From: Xylocopa sonorina
Lineage: Eukaryota; Arthropoda; Insecta; Hymenoptera; Apidae
Assembly: GCF_050948175.1 (NCBI RefSeq)
Contig: NC_135200.1
Coordinates: 13,011,001 to 13,075,000, forward strand
Direction: 5' to 3'
DNA: 64,000 bases
Every line of letters starts with the position of its first letter. The stretch's first letter is position 1. Under the pieces are notes generated by a model. It was not told the origin of the DNA. It was given only the letters and a program-made list of their open reading frames with translations, and made no database searches. The translations under genes and the position numbers were made by a program. Of this stretch, positions 23,401 to 33,663 are shown piece by piece.

Positions 23401-26400
23401 TCTCCACTGCCGTAGCCGGAGGATCCCTCTTACCGAAACTCGGACAACGACAACCTGGAATTCTTTATTTCCATCGCCGTCGCGGCACAATTAAGACGCA
23501 AAGGTGCCACGTAATTTCTGCTTTCACCAGCGAGGGGAGGGGGGGCTATCGACTTTCGGAATATCGTGAAAGAGTTTACCGTTACCGCGTCATTCGAAAT
23601 ATGCGGCGCCCTTAGCGCGCGCTTATCAACAGATGTTCTACCTACCGCTTACTCGTAAACGCGTGGAATGGGTATACGAGCGGAGAAAAACGTGGTGGCG
23701 CGCCATTACTGGTACACGCGTTACCAATACATAAACGAGGCAACCGGAGTTCACTCTTCGACTTCAGATCGCGAGCTTGCGATAACTAAATCCCATAAAG
23801 AATGCTTGAATAACGCATCGAGGATAATAAATAATCTTGTAGAGGTACGAAAGAGAATTAAATCCGCGTGCGTCTTAGATACGTCAATATTTACGTCAAG
23901 AGACACGTGACGTAGCATCGAGAGTCGCCGTTTTGCATACTCCAAAGAGTTAAGATATTAGAGAACGCGGAGGCGTGCTAAAACTACTTTGCGGCCCATT
24001 GTATAACGCATCTAGATAAGCTTGGTGAAATACGATAGAAAAAGCAGGCGAGAGGACGGGGAATCGATACCGGGCATTATTGGCGGGGCACAACCCCTCG
24101 TGAATCGGTTACGTACAAAATCTAACCACCTACGCGTACTTTCGGTCGACGTAATATCAAGTTGGTAACGCCAGGTTCAGCAATTAATTTCTTTCCGGCT
24201 GCATTACGAAACGCTCATCGTTTCAGTCGGCTACCTCTAGGAATTCCAGAAGGGTACGTTGCCAGGAATTCCATTACGTTTTCCTCTTTTCCATCCTCCT
24301 CTTTCGTTGGCAATTACCTCCGTTCCCGATTACGATTCTATCCCTATTGTATACGTGTACGTCTCTGGATAGAAACGGAGAAACGGTCGAGCGCGGCGGT
24401 GCAGCGTTACGAACGCGCTTATTCGTAGCGCGTACGGCGCGTCGTAACCGCGGTCCGATATCCGGCGTCTCTTGTTCATCCAGCGACCACGTAGAATCAC
24501 GTGGATCGAAGAGAGACGAGAAGGCTGACTTCCTCTAAGCACAGAATCGTTCCACGACCTAATTCCGCGTGCGGATCACACGGTGAAGGGAGCCTTTTAC
24601 CTCGTTACGGGGGCCCACGTATCCTCGCCGCGAATATTTTCGTCGATTAATTAGACCAATTATACCGTTCAATTACGAAGCCGACGATAATCAGCGGGAT
24701 CGAAACCCGTCGCGTTTTGTATAATATACCTAAGCGCCGCTGGCTGGGTGCAATGTTCGCGATTGCGTAATTATTACGAGGTCGTCGAAGGTTAATTAAC
24801 GCCTAGCTATATAGCGTCCCGCGCGTGATACGATCGCGTATCTCGAGCAATCTGGTTGCATCTCATTCTCGGTTTCTGCGCACCGTGACACTCGTCCAGT
24901 TTGCCAGATCGCTCGGAAGAAGGAAAATCGAGCGACCTTACGCGAGACTACTCGCGTAGAGGTTAGCGTTAACGACGAGCGAACAATATTTCGCTGGAGC
25001 CAAAGTTGCATCGATTTTTCGAAGAACACGTGACTCTTGCTTTCGTTCGTTAGTAGCGAGAAAAAATATGCCGCTACTAATGAACGAAAGAAGAAACGTG
25101 TGCACAGAGTTAGCATGCTTAACATTGGAAAGATAAATCTTTCCGTCCTCTCTACTCCCCCCGTGATTTCATAACCGGCTACCCGGGAAGCGTCTATGCA
25201 ACTTCGTTATCGCGCGATCTAAGGTTGTTCAATTTCTGTTTAATTACCAACGGGAGAAGATTATAACCGGCAGCGGACCGCTGACAACAACCTCAGAACC
25301 GCTGCCACGGTGTGCGTACACGTATGTGCAAGTGTACTTAGGCAGCGCCGGTTCTAAGCTGAGCCATATAACGTTTGGAGGCGAGCAATACGATACGACG
25401 AGGACGTGTCGTTTAATCGAATTACGCGTGCCACGCGAAATTTTATCTCTGCACGATGCCTGGCTGCTGCTTAAAGGTAAACGTACACCTACGCGCACAT
25501 CGAGCGCAGGGAAGAAAAATGGATTCGCAGAGGTGCGACTACGGCTTTGCCGCGACGCGATTATTGCGTAGGTGTTAACCGGTTGATCTCATCGCTCGTA
25601 GCCTCGTTCTTAGGCTAACCTAATTGTTTCGGTGGCAACCGATGGCTTCGCGAGCTGCTTAATCGCTGGTTCGAGCGTTGTCGATCCTGGTTGGTCGTCA
25701 GGGATCGATTCTTAATCCGTGGAACAGCCGCTTGGCTGGCCTACGGAAAATAGCTTAAGAGGTGTGGGCACAAAAGAGCCTTCTCCATTCCAGACGGCCT
25801 TTCAGTCGATCCAAGGACGATCGAGACGGAACAGATCGATTGGAAGGGGTAGAAAAAGTATCGCGAGGACTAATCACGTACGTGGTCTCGAGGCGAAGTA
25901 ATTTTGAGGTTGAGCTCTTCCAGTTTCGTGCAGGTCGGCGAGTATTATCCGGTTTCTGGTTCGTTAAACGGTCCTCCTTCGAGACAGAACGTTTGCTCGT
26001 TCTCTTCCGGTGGTCAATTCGCGGAAACCCCGTTACAGCCATTAGATAAAGCAGCGGCGATCTCGCGAGCGACCATGATCGATGATCGTGTGGCAAGAAA
26101 CGTGGTATACCCGAGAGAAGAGAAGCGGGATCTTTGTAAAATTAACACGCTTATTTACCATTTTGAAGGTAAATCGAAATAAAAGATAAGATACAAGCGT
26201 CGTTCCGCAATCCGAGGAGCAGCTCCATTCCTTTCTTGTAGAAATTCCCGTTCTCTCAACGAGCACGTTATCCGGATGATTTCCACAAGCTTCCATCAGA
26301 TAGACTGTTATCGCTCGCAACAAGTGTACATTGTGATATCCTTTTAGCATACGAGTATCTACTGTCATCCTATCTTTATGATAATAAAGCGCAGTAAACC

Positions 26401-29400
26401 AATCTTTACGATTTTGTTTTCGAACGATCCAGTGGAAAATGTCTGCACGTGAATTCTGCGCGCGTTCGACGAGTTATATTTACTCGGGTATCGCAATACA
26501 AACGGTGCATCGCAAAAGGAAACGAGAATGCTTTCCAGCCGGCTCAATATCTACAATGAACTGGGTTAGTTAGCGTGCAAAGTGCAGCGATTCGTTTCCC
26601 GCGATGGACGCGGCCGAGCCAAAATAAGACATCGCGGAGGGGCCCAAAAATTCCTTTAAGCCGACGCTGCTGAGAACCGGATCGCCTCGCCGAGGCCTAA
26701 ACAAATTACGAGGATAATTCGTATTCGAACGAGCGGTCGCATTTCCGGGTTATCTAATACGAGAAAGTAAGACCAATAATCACCTTCGATATACCGATCG
26801 CGATCTTAATTTTCTACGTTTTCCACGAAATACCGTGGACACGACCTGTGCGAGTTTAAAGCGCGGAAGAGTAGAGTAGAGCAGAGAAAGAGAGAGAGAG
26901 AGAGAGAAGTTTAAAAGTCAGGCGTTCGATTACGAAGAGGAACGCACAGTTGTCGCAGGAGAAGAAGAGAGGTCGTGTTACCGTTTTGAACGAAAACAGC
27001 ATCAGCTGTGGGACAAGTTTACGATCGGGTTGAACGCGCGACATCCTGCTACTCGACGTTGGAATGGAAAACAAATAAATGTCGTATAGGAGCCGGTTAA
27101 ATGTGACCGCGTGCCACGAATGCTCAGACGTCACTTGAAATTCTACGTGCGCCGCCGCGTGAGAGCACGTACTTGTATTGTGCTGCGTACGGCGCGGCGA
27201 CAGCGACGCTTTTGTTAACCAAAACGATATTAAGGAAAGTGAAATGTTCCGATGATGTCTACACGTACGAAAAGAAAGTCTTCCGTGCCAGGCTACTGTC
27301 GAACCGTATCGATCGTAAACTTCTTGCAACCGGATCACGAACTGTTGCCGAGTTTCCACCGATGCAACGCCTTCGAACTCCCGTCGCTGCTCGCCGCGAA
27401 GCGGGTCTCGTTTTTCGAACAGCAATTTCAAATCCTCCGCGAACAGCCTCGATCCTATTTCTTTAGTCAATTAGTTTAAAACTCTCGCTTTATCTACACG
27501 TTGTATCGCGTACATATCTTTGTAAGAAAAAATTCATTCCTAGATACGTTCGCTAGACTAGAAATATCTTAGAACTTTTAATTCCCACAACAATTAGGAT
27601 CAATTTATGCTTACAATTCGCTATTGATTGTGAAATGATTAGATTCCTAATTGCTGTATAAAAACAATAACATGGTTGGAGCCATCCTCCATTGATAACT
27701 ATACACGTGTGGACGCAGTGTTGTAGTCGTCGACACGATAAAATCGCGTAAAATAGTAAGATTACGAGTAACCGATGACTCACCTTCGGCTTCTCCCGTT
27801 TCTTCTTAATGATGAGTCCGTCGTTCTCAATATAATCGGGCACGTCCTTCCGGTTGCTGAAATTGAACACCATGGTGTTGTTTTGCTGATTCCAAGGCTT
27901 CGTCTCCCATAGCCCGGTGCCGGTTGAGCCGGACTTTTTAGCAGGTTGAATCTCGTCGGCGCTCTTCAAGCTGACCACCACCTTGGTCGGCTGTTCTATG
28001 CTCTTCACTCGATTGATCAAATTCTTCTCCAGCTCGCGATTGCTCAGACTCTGTTGCGTGTGCTGCGGCTTCGTCGACACGAGCGGTCTTATGATCCCGA
28101 TCTGTTTCTGAGGCGGTGACTCGGTCTTTTGGCACCTGATCGGTTTCGATTCGTTCACCTGCGGGTAGGACGGGACGGTCGACGACTTAAGACCCAGGCT
28201 GCATATAGCACCGATCGGTTTCGTCTCGACGTTCACCTTAGGGACGTCCGTGTCCTCTTTGACATCCTCGATTTTCCTGTCGCACTTCTCCGGCTCTAGC
28301 CTCTCCTGTATCCTGCAGACTGCCTCCTGATCGGTTACGGTGTTCGTGGAACCTCCGGTGAAAAACGGCTTGCTCCAGGGTTCCGAGGGCAACGGGGAGG
28401 TCTTCGTCTCGATCCGAGTCTCCGTTTGATGCTCGTCCATCGGCTTCTGGCCGTTCTGTTTGAATCCTGGTAGATAGCTCTTGTTGGAGGTCGGTTTGTC
28501 GCAGAAACTGAATTGCATCGTGACGCCGGTTCTCGCGATGTTCTCCAGCGCGGTCTTTGAGATCGTTTTCGGTGCGTCCGTCTCCTCGACGGAGTGGTTG
28601 TCGTCGTCGTCGTCGTCGTCCTCCAAGATCGATGGCGAGATCTCGAGCGATCCGTTGGTCTCCTCGGGCTTCTCTTGTTCGACGGGACTCGGTATCCTCT
28701 CCGGTGGTGGCTGCTGCTGCCTCGGATGCTGCGTGCAGAGGATGCTCTCCTCGTTCTGGCTGGTGTCCGAGTCGGACACGGATATTTGTCTAAACAGTTC
28801 CCTGCTGGGACTCGGCGGCGGCGGCTTGTGGACCGGGCTGGAATTCTGCCTGATCGGATGATCCTTGATCGGGGAGGGCGGGCTGTGGACACGCGGCGAA
28901 CTCTGCCTGAGCGTGTCCTTCATCGGTGACGAAGGGCTCTGCAGCCTGGGCGAGGGAATTCTGGGGGAAAGAACGGGCGTTACGGGCGGTGACTTGACGC
29001 TGATCTCCAGGGAGGATTTTAATTTACTTAATTGGGGCTCGGGACTGGGCGCGGGCGAGAATTTCAATTTAAAGGATGGCTCGGGCGACGGGGACGGGGA
29101 GTACGACTTCTCGATCTGCTGGAACTTGCTGACCACCGACGACACCGACTGCACTATGGGATCCGTGATTACCCCGTCGATGTGGTACTCCTCCTGGCCG
29201 TCTTGGGTCTCGATCAGCTCCGCGGTCGGTTTCTGCGGCAAGACGATCTTCTTCGGTGAACCGGGTCCCCTCGAGTTCCCGTTCACGAACGGTTTCGGCT
29301 GTATCGGCGGTTTCGGTACCACCTTCTTCTGCGCCTGGGCCTTGAACGTGTCGTTGATGGTCTTGAAGGTGGCCACTTTCGCGGCCACCTCGCCTTTCGG

Positions 29401-30741
29401 TTTCAACTTCTTCGCGGACCCCTCGAAGATTCTCATGGTGGTCTTGACTAGATCCGGTGGCGGCCTCTCCGTTTCCGCCAGCAACGGTTTGATCCTCTTC
29501 GGTTTGTTGACGGGCTTCGGCCTGTCCAGCTCGCCCAATCGGCTCTCTATCTTCACGGTGGTACGATCGATCAGGATAATGTGATCGCTCACCGGGTCCT
29601 GCTTCAAACCGTTCGCCGCGACGCGACCGGAAACGCCGTGGGTACTGCCGACCTCCTCCGTGCCGTTGTATCTCAGCAACGTCTCGACGCTCCGTGCTCG
29701 TTTCATCGACTCGTTGCCGCGCGACGCGTTCCTGTATCTGTCCGTTTTCACGGCCGCGCCGTTCGTCGCCCTTTTCGCGTACTTCCTCGCGTTCTTCTCC
29801 CCGGGATCGTCCTCGCAGTCCAACAGATCCTCGAGGCTCGCCGCCCGCCGAAAACGTTGCACCGTCACGCGGCTCTTGTTCATCTCCCGAAGAGTGAGGT
29901 TAAGATACTTGCTCTTCAATTTGTTCACGATACCTGGCCCGTACTGCAACTCCTCCGAGCTGTCGCTTTCACCGTCGTCGCTACCGGTTCTGTTCCTCGC
30001 CATCTCCGTCTCGATTTTACCGGTTTTCGTTTTCGACAATTCCGCGAGCAGGTCCCTCTCGATCTTGTTCGTTCCACAGCCGCGATGGTGCTCGTCGCAG
30101 CTCGACGGCAACGAGTCGGTCCCCTTGCCGCTCTCCTGTCTCGAGTCGTCGATCTCCGAGCCGTCGCCGTGTTCCGATTTCCGTTCCATATCCGTCGACG
30201 GTTTACTCACTGTACCGTTCGTAGTAACATCCTCCGTGTCGGAGCAGAACGATAGATCCGCCTCGAGACGCATGTTGCACGCGACTGTCGAGCCGACGTC
30301 GGCAGCGGCGGTCGTTCCGCTGTTGACGATGGCGCCACACGCCGGTCCTCTCGAGAAAAACGGCGAAGAAGAGACAACGACACCAGCAATGGCGCTTCCA
30401 CCACTACCGCCGCTGCCACTCGAGTTATTCACCGCGTACACGCTGTCCTCTCCGGTGCTGGTCAACCGGGTTCTCGACGACGCATTGCCAACGGCCGCCC
30501 ACTGATCTTGACTACCGGCCGGGTCAGCCGATTCTGTCGTTACGCCCGCTGTCGTTGTCGTCGTCGTCGCCGTCGTCGTCGACGAACCGATTACCGCCGA
30601 GCATAGCTTCACACTGGCCCCGTTGCTCGCGAGAACTTTGCTCTGTTGCCTGCGACGCTGGATTAAGTCTCTTTTCCACTGAGGCACGTTACTGCCTCCC
30701 GTTTCGCCGGTGCTCGTCGCCGTGTTGCCGGTGGTAGCCAT
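5471..30741 (-). CDS. Taperin/phostensin-like PP1- and actin-associated scaffold protein
   Basis: Four coding exons on the minus strand, 30741-27784, 16680-16507, 6336-6159 and 5715-5471, join in phase into about 1184 residues. The N-terminus has NVPQWKRDLIQRRR (18-31), matching the 'VPxWKRxxxxRR' start of taperin (TPRN) and phostensin (PPP1R18). Most of exon 1 is low-complexity: Thr run (55-64), Gly/Ser run (108-116), Ser/Pro repeats (547-646), Asp run (708-714). ETMVFxF-like NTMVFNFSNRKDVPDYIENDGL (955-975) closes exon 1. Exon 2 encodes CDVSFFNDNVLINGRSNLSR. Exons 2 and 3 join to NHK-HRIQFDDTATRTFEYPSE, where RIQF (1046-1049) fits the RVxF docking site for protein phosphatase 1. The C-terminus is Ser/Thr-rich and ends TTGDLLY. 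Splice sites are GT..AG (donors GTGAGT, GTAAGA, GTAATT). Introns are about 11.1 kb, 10.2 kb and 0.44 kb. The family call is from remembered motifs; the role as a PP1/actin-linked scaffold is inferred. Extra small or alternative exons cannot be excluded. Confidence 0.75.
5716..6158 (-). other. Intron 3 of the taperin-like gene
   Basis: 443 bp between GTAATT (after exon 3) and CGCAG (before exon 4). It splits a Gly codon (phase 1), after which a GGT/GGC run encodes a short poly-Gly. Nothing else is seen in it. Confidence 0.8.
7469..7486. repeat. (AG)n microsatellite followed by an A tract
   Basis: About nine AG units followed by AAG and a run of about nine A (7490-7498). Confidence 0.9.
9403..9439. 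repeat. Degenerate (GAGC)n tetranucleotide repeat
   Basis: Repeated GAGC/GCGA units with a few substitutions (CAGC, AAGC). They give a Ser/Arg/Glu repeat in every chance reading frame that crosses it. Confidence 0.85.
25026..25101 (+). ncRNA. Candidate pre-microRNA-like hairpin
   Basis: The arms 25026-25058 and 25072-25101 pair with a 13-nt loop. The stem is 19 consecutive pairs next to the loop (18 Watson-Crick and one G-U, at 25049/25081), a one-base bulge (25039), four pairs, a 3x1 internal loop, and six more pairs: 29 pairs in 76 nt. Size and shape fit an animal pre-microRNA. The G-U pair would be A-C on the other strand, so the plus strand folds slightly better; this is antisense to the host intron. 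No known mature microRNA was recognised in either arm. A small inverted-repeat transposon remnant is the main alternative. Confidence 0.4.
26889..26906. repeat. (AG)n microsatellite
   Basis: About nine AG units inside intron 1 of the taperin-like gene. Confidence 0.9.
27269..27460 (-). other. Exon-like open stretch of uncertain status inside intron 1
   Basis: A 192-nt minus-strand segment encodes a protein-like sequence containing RLFAEDLKLLFEKRDPLRG and FVIRLQEVYDRYG. It lies between a possible acceptor (ACTAAAG, weak pyrimidine tract) and a possible donor (GTACGT). Codon choice resembles the neighbouring exon. Its phase (1 in, 1 out) does not fit as a cassette between exons 1 and 2, which meet in phase 0, so it would need its own transcript. 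The family is not recognised. Chance openness in CpG-rich DNA is a real alternative. Confidence 0.25.
28595..28630 (-). repeat. GAC-type codon repeat encoding an acidic run in the taperin-like protein
   Basis: GTCGTC units on the plus strand encode the Asp run (residues about 708-714, followed by Asn) on the minus strand, inside exon 1. A similar GTC/GTT run near 30545-30585 encodes the Thr run at residues 55-64. Confidence 0.85.
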
Positions 30742-33517
30742 GTTGGACGCGCGATGGGCGCGTTCGCAAAAGCGCGCCCGATTCTACACGACACACCGCA
30801 CGTCCCCCTCGCGGCCGTTCCGCTTCTCGCGCTGTCAAAATGTATCCCTTTCCTTTCAGGCGCGGCGATCTCTGTTCATCGTGCCCGTACGCGGATTCTT
30901 CCCTCGACGAGAGACACGGACAGCTGCGAACGGTCGTTAGAAAATCGATGTCTCTCGCGCATATGCAACCTCGTATGGGTACCAGTCTGACAGCGGACAC
31001 GTTTCGTTCCTTCGCCAATTATTTACATCGTTTCGCGTGCATTATCTCTCGTGCACCGCCGAACGCTTGTCACCCGTACGAACCGTAGGCGGATTGCACG
31101 GTGAAACGTTTCTTCTCTCTCTTTCTTTTTTTCTTTTTTCGTTCTCTCTCCTTTGCGGCTCGACTAGATTCGCATGCGTACACCGTTTCGCGAGGCTCGT
31201 AGACGAGTTGAACGTCGGTTAATTAAAGAAAAATCAAAGGCACCTGTTCGTGTAAGAGACGCACACGCGTTCGCGCATCGCACTGACGATCGGCGACAAC
31301 TGGACGTATTAGCGTGCGCGTATTATTTCACTGCATGGTAACTACATGCGCGTATCGTGTCCACTTCTCGGTGCAGCCTCGTACCCCGACGAAAGCTCGT
31401 CAATCGTTGAAAAACGAAAGTACCTGCCCGTGAGCACGCACTCACGCACGCACTCGCGCACCCACACGAAACGCCGAGGAAAGGCGAGCGGCGGCCGTCC
31501 TCGCTCGTTCGTTCGCACTCCACTCCTGCCCCTGCCGAGATATACCGCCTCTCTCTCCCGTCCACTTTGCCACCAGCCCCCTCTCGTTGCACGACAGAGC
31601 CCGTTCGCGAGTCTTGCCTCTCTTTCACCCTTCTTCCTAGCCCCGTTTCCCTTTACCGCCTCTCGCTTCACCACCCTGACGTCACATCACGAGCGAGCAA
31701 AACGCCGCTCCTACACACCACGAGTCGACATCGAAATCGATCTAGGGGTTAAACGCCACGCGTATCTATGGCTAGTCGACCGCTCGATTCCAGAGGGCAG
31801 GAAATGTAACGCGAAAATGGGTTGGTATACGTGCTTGGGGTGGTTTTCAATCTTCCTCCTTTTTTTTTTTTCTACTCGTCGCGACTACCCGCCAAATCGT
31901 CCCGGTAGATGTTATTACCGCCTCATATATTTTAATTGTCCGTTGATTAAGCTCGAGTACATTTTCCTGCGTCCGTGTATCCTTTATCGTTGAACGAAGC
32001 TAGTAAAAGATACGTGACATGTGTTGAGCATATTTAGAACGAGGGGGAGAAGCGCATCCGGTGAACGATAATAATGTGTATGAGAAAAACAGGACGGATC
32101 TGAGAATCGGAACGAACGATGACCTAAAACAAGGAATCCCGAGCACTCCGCTTGTTTCCTCATATTCCGTGACGCGCCAGTCCCGCATGGAATGTTTGTT
32201 CGCAGCGCGCTTTTACGCGAAACTCATGTGTGGGTGTTATTATCTCGTTATACCGTAGACTAGTGTTTCATACGCACTGGATTATATAGCCCTGGCTGGT
32301 TCACGAAATAGTTCACTTCCGGTCTCGGTATTGCTATCAGAGCGTGCGAAGATTCACGATAACGCCCGTCCACACGTTCGCTACGAATTACAAAGTGTCT
32401 TTAAACGCGTCTATGTCAACCAGTCAATTAATTTCACTTTGCTAATCGATATTCGCTCCGAGAACAATCGACTGCGCGTGCAGTCGTTACTGCGATAAAT
32501 CGAATTATCGGTTACCAGGGCCAATAACAGTTCTTACGAAACGATCGATCAATTGAAATTTGAAATTCAACGAAGAGGTAAATTATTGACCAATTTTTAT
32601 ATCGTGATTCATGTCTTAAGGGCGATTAAGTAACCGCGCTATCGTCGGCATCAGTTTATTCTCGAACGTATCGACTACAGCGGTCGATAATGCCTAAAGG
32701 AGGCTCGATAGTTTTTGAGAAAATCGATAAGAGATCGAATGTTACAACAATATGAATTTCCGTACGCTTGAAATTATTTAATTACGGTCGTGCCTATGTA
32801 TTTTAATTGTATGCACGAGCGCGGTTGTTTTAATTGTGTGGGAAATTCAAAATAATTATGAATTATGATGCAAGGCATATCGTGTACCGTAAAAAGTAGG
32901 CAGGAAAGAATTCATTGTTAGCAATATAGGAACTTGAATTACGTGAAAAATTTGCGAAACAACTTAAGCTTGATCGTTTCATAGAATTACGCTCGCGAGT
33001 CATTAAACGAAATGCACAATTATTACGCAACTGTTTAGCATGATCTAACAAGTAACGTAATAAATTTGTGCTATCGGAAAATCTAGAATGTGGCTTCGAT
33101 CATTATTTCCATACGAAACGTGCTTACAAATACCTTGATTTTCTGAAATTTTTTTGCGGCCAAAGTAGATCGTAAATCGCGCAACGGTTCTTTATCCTCA
33201 ATATTCCCATAAATCATGCTTCGATGCGCAGTTTGTATTCTTAATCATGCAAGTCAATGTAAAGAGGATGTTGCTGAGCTGCAATAAAAATGTACAAATA
33301 TTTTTTTTTTTCAAGCATTCATTGTACTTCTGTTTCGAAATGCTGTTTTCACGAATTTTGTAACGTCCGACTTCATGAACTGTCCGTTTACTCGTATCTG
33401 AATGTGTTCGAAACATGTGCGATGCACCGGAATTCCATGGACTAAACGGACCTTTAACGTATCTTCAGTGTTTATAAAGTACGGGGTAATATGGCCGTCG
33501 GTTCTCGACGCATACGG
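30742..33517. promoter_or_regulatory. Head-to-head interval: 5' region of the taperin-like gene and upstream region of the Myb/SANT gene
   Basis: The first 1 kb is CpG-rich and would hold the taperin-like 5' UTR and promoter. A strand-asymmetric CA/CG block (CACGCACGCACTCGCGCACC, near 31443) sits at about 31430-31470. From about 32.2 kb the DNA becomes AT-rich and CpG-poor. No convincing exon was found. A minus frame ending at 33311 and abutting a 12-base A run was considered and not accepted as a gene. Confidence 0.5.
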
Positions 33518-33553
33518 AACCAGTTCCAGTACCAAACCGGTTTGGAACTAGTT
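33518..33553. promoter_or_regulatory. Cluster of three Grainyhead/CP2-type octamers
   Basis: AACCAGTT (33518-33525), AACCGGTT (33535-33542) and AACTAGTT (33546-33553) all fit the Grainyhead/TFCP2 consensus AACYNGTT. The middle one sits inside the perfect 14-bp palindrome CCAAACCGGTTTGG. They lie 110-150 bp upstream of the putative first ATG of the Myb/SANT gene. The binding consensus is established for the family; use here is inferred. Confidence 0.45.
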
Positions 33554-33663
33554 TCCATTGGTTTTTCGGCCCCCTGCAAGATCGTGGCACGACCGAGATT
33601 GGCACTCGTGCCGGACTTCTCTCAGAGATTGGAACGGTGGTTACGTTACGAGAGTGCGTTAAT

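Larger units (their letters stand above)
16681..27783 (-). other. Intron 1 of the taperin-like gene (about 11.1 kb)
   Basis: It lies between donor GTGAGT after exon 1 (...KREKPK) and acceptor CCACAG before exon 2 (VGDGG...), phase 0. It is CpG-rich with scattered AT-rich islands. It contains a strong hairpin at 25026-25101, a weaker one at 25266-25311, an (AG)n repeat near 26889 and one minus-strand exon-like stretch at 27269-27460. No recognisable nested gene was found. Reading on past 27784 in frame gives 76 extra codons of non-coding character, which are intron. Confidence 0.75.

Noticed and set aside
26856..27268. Remainder of the 204-codon minus frame in intron 1
   Set aside because: Only 27269-27460 looks protein-like; the rest runs into low-complexity and (AG)n-encoded Leu/Ser repeats.
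27553..27783. In-frame continuation of the first exon of the taperin-like protein beyond ...KREKPK
   Set aside because: The donor GTGAGT at 27783 and the in-phase next exon at 16680 explain the border; the extension is Cys/Ile/Leu-rich and non-coding in character.
33311..33535. 75-codon minus frame followed directly by a 12-base A run, resembling a retrocopy 3' end
   Set aside because: No family recognised, no target-site duplication seen, and its 5' part overlaps the Grainyhead-type cluster and the Myb/SANT promoter. The A run may be an ordinary tract.
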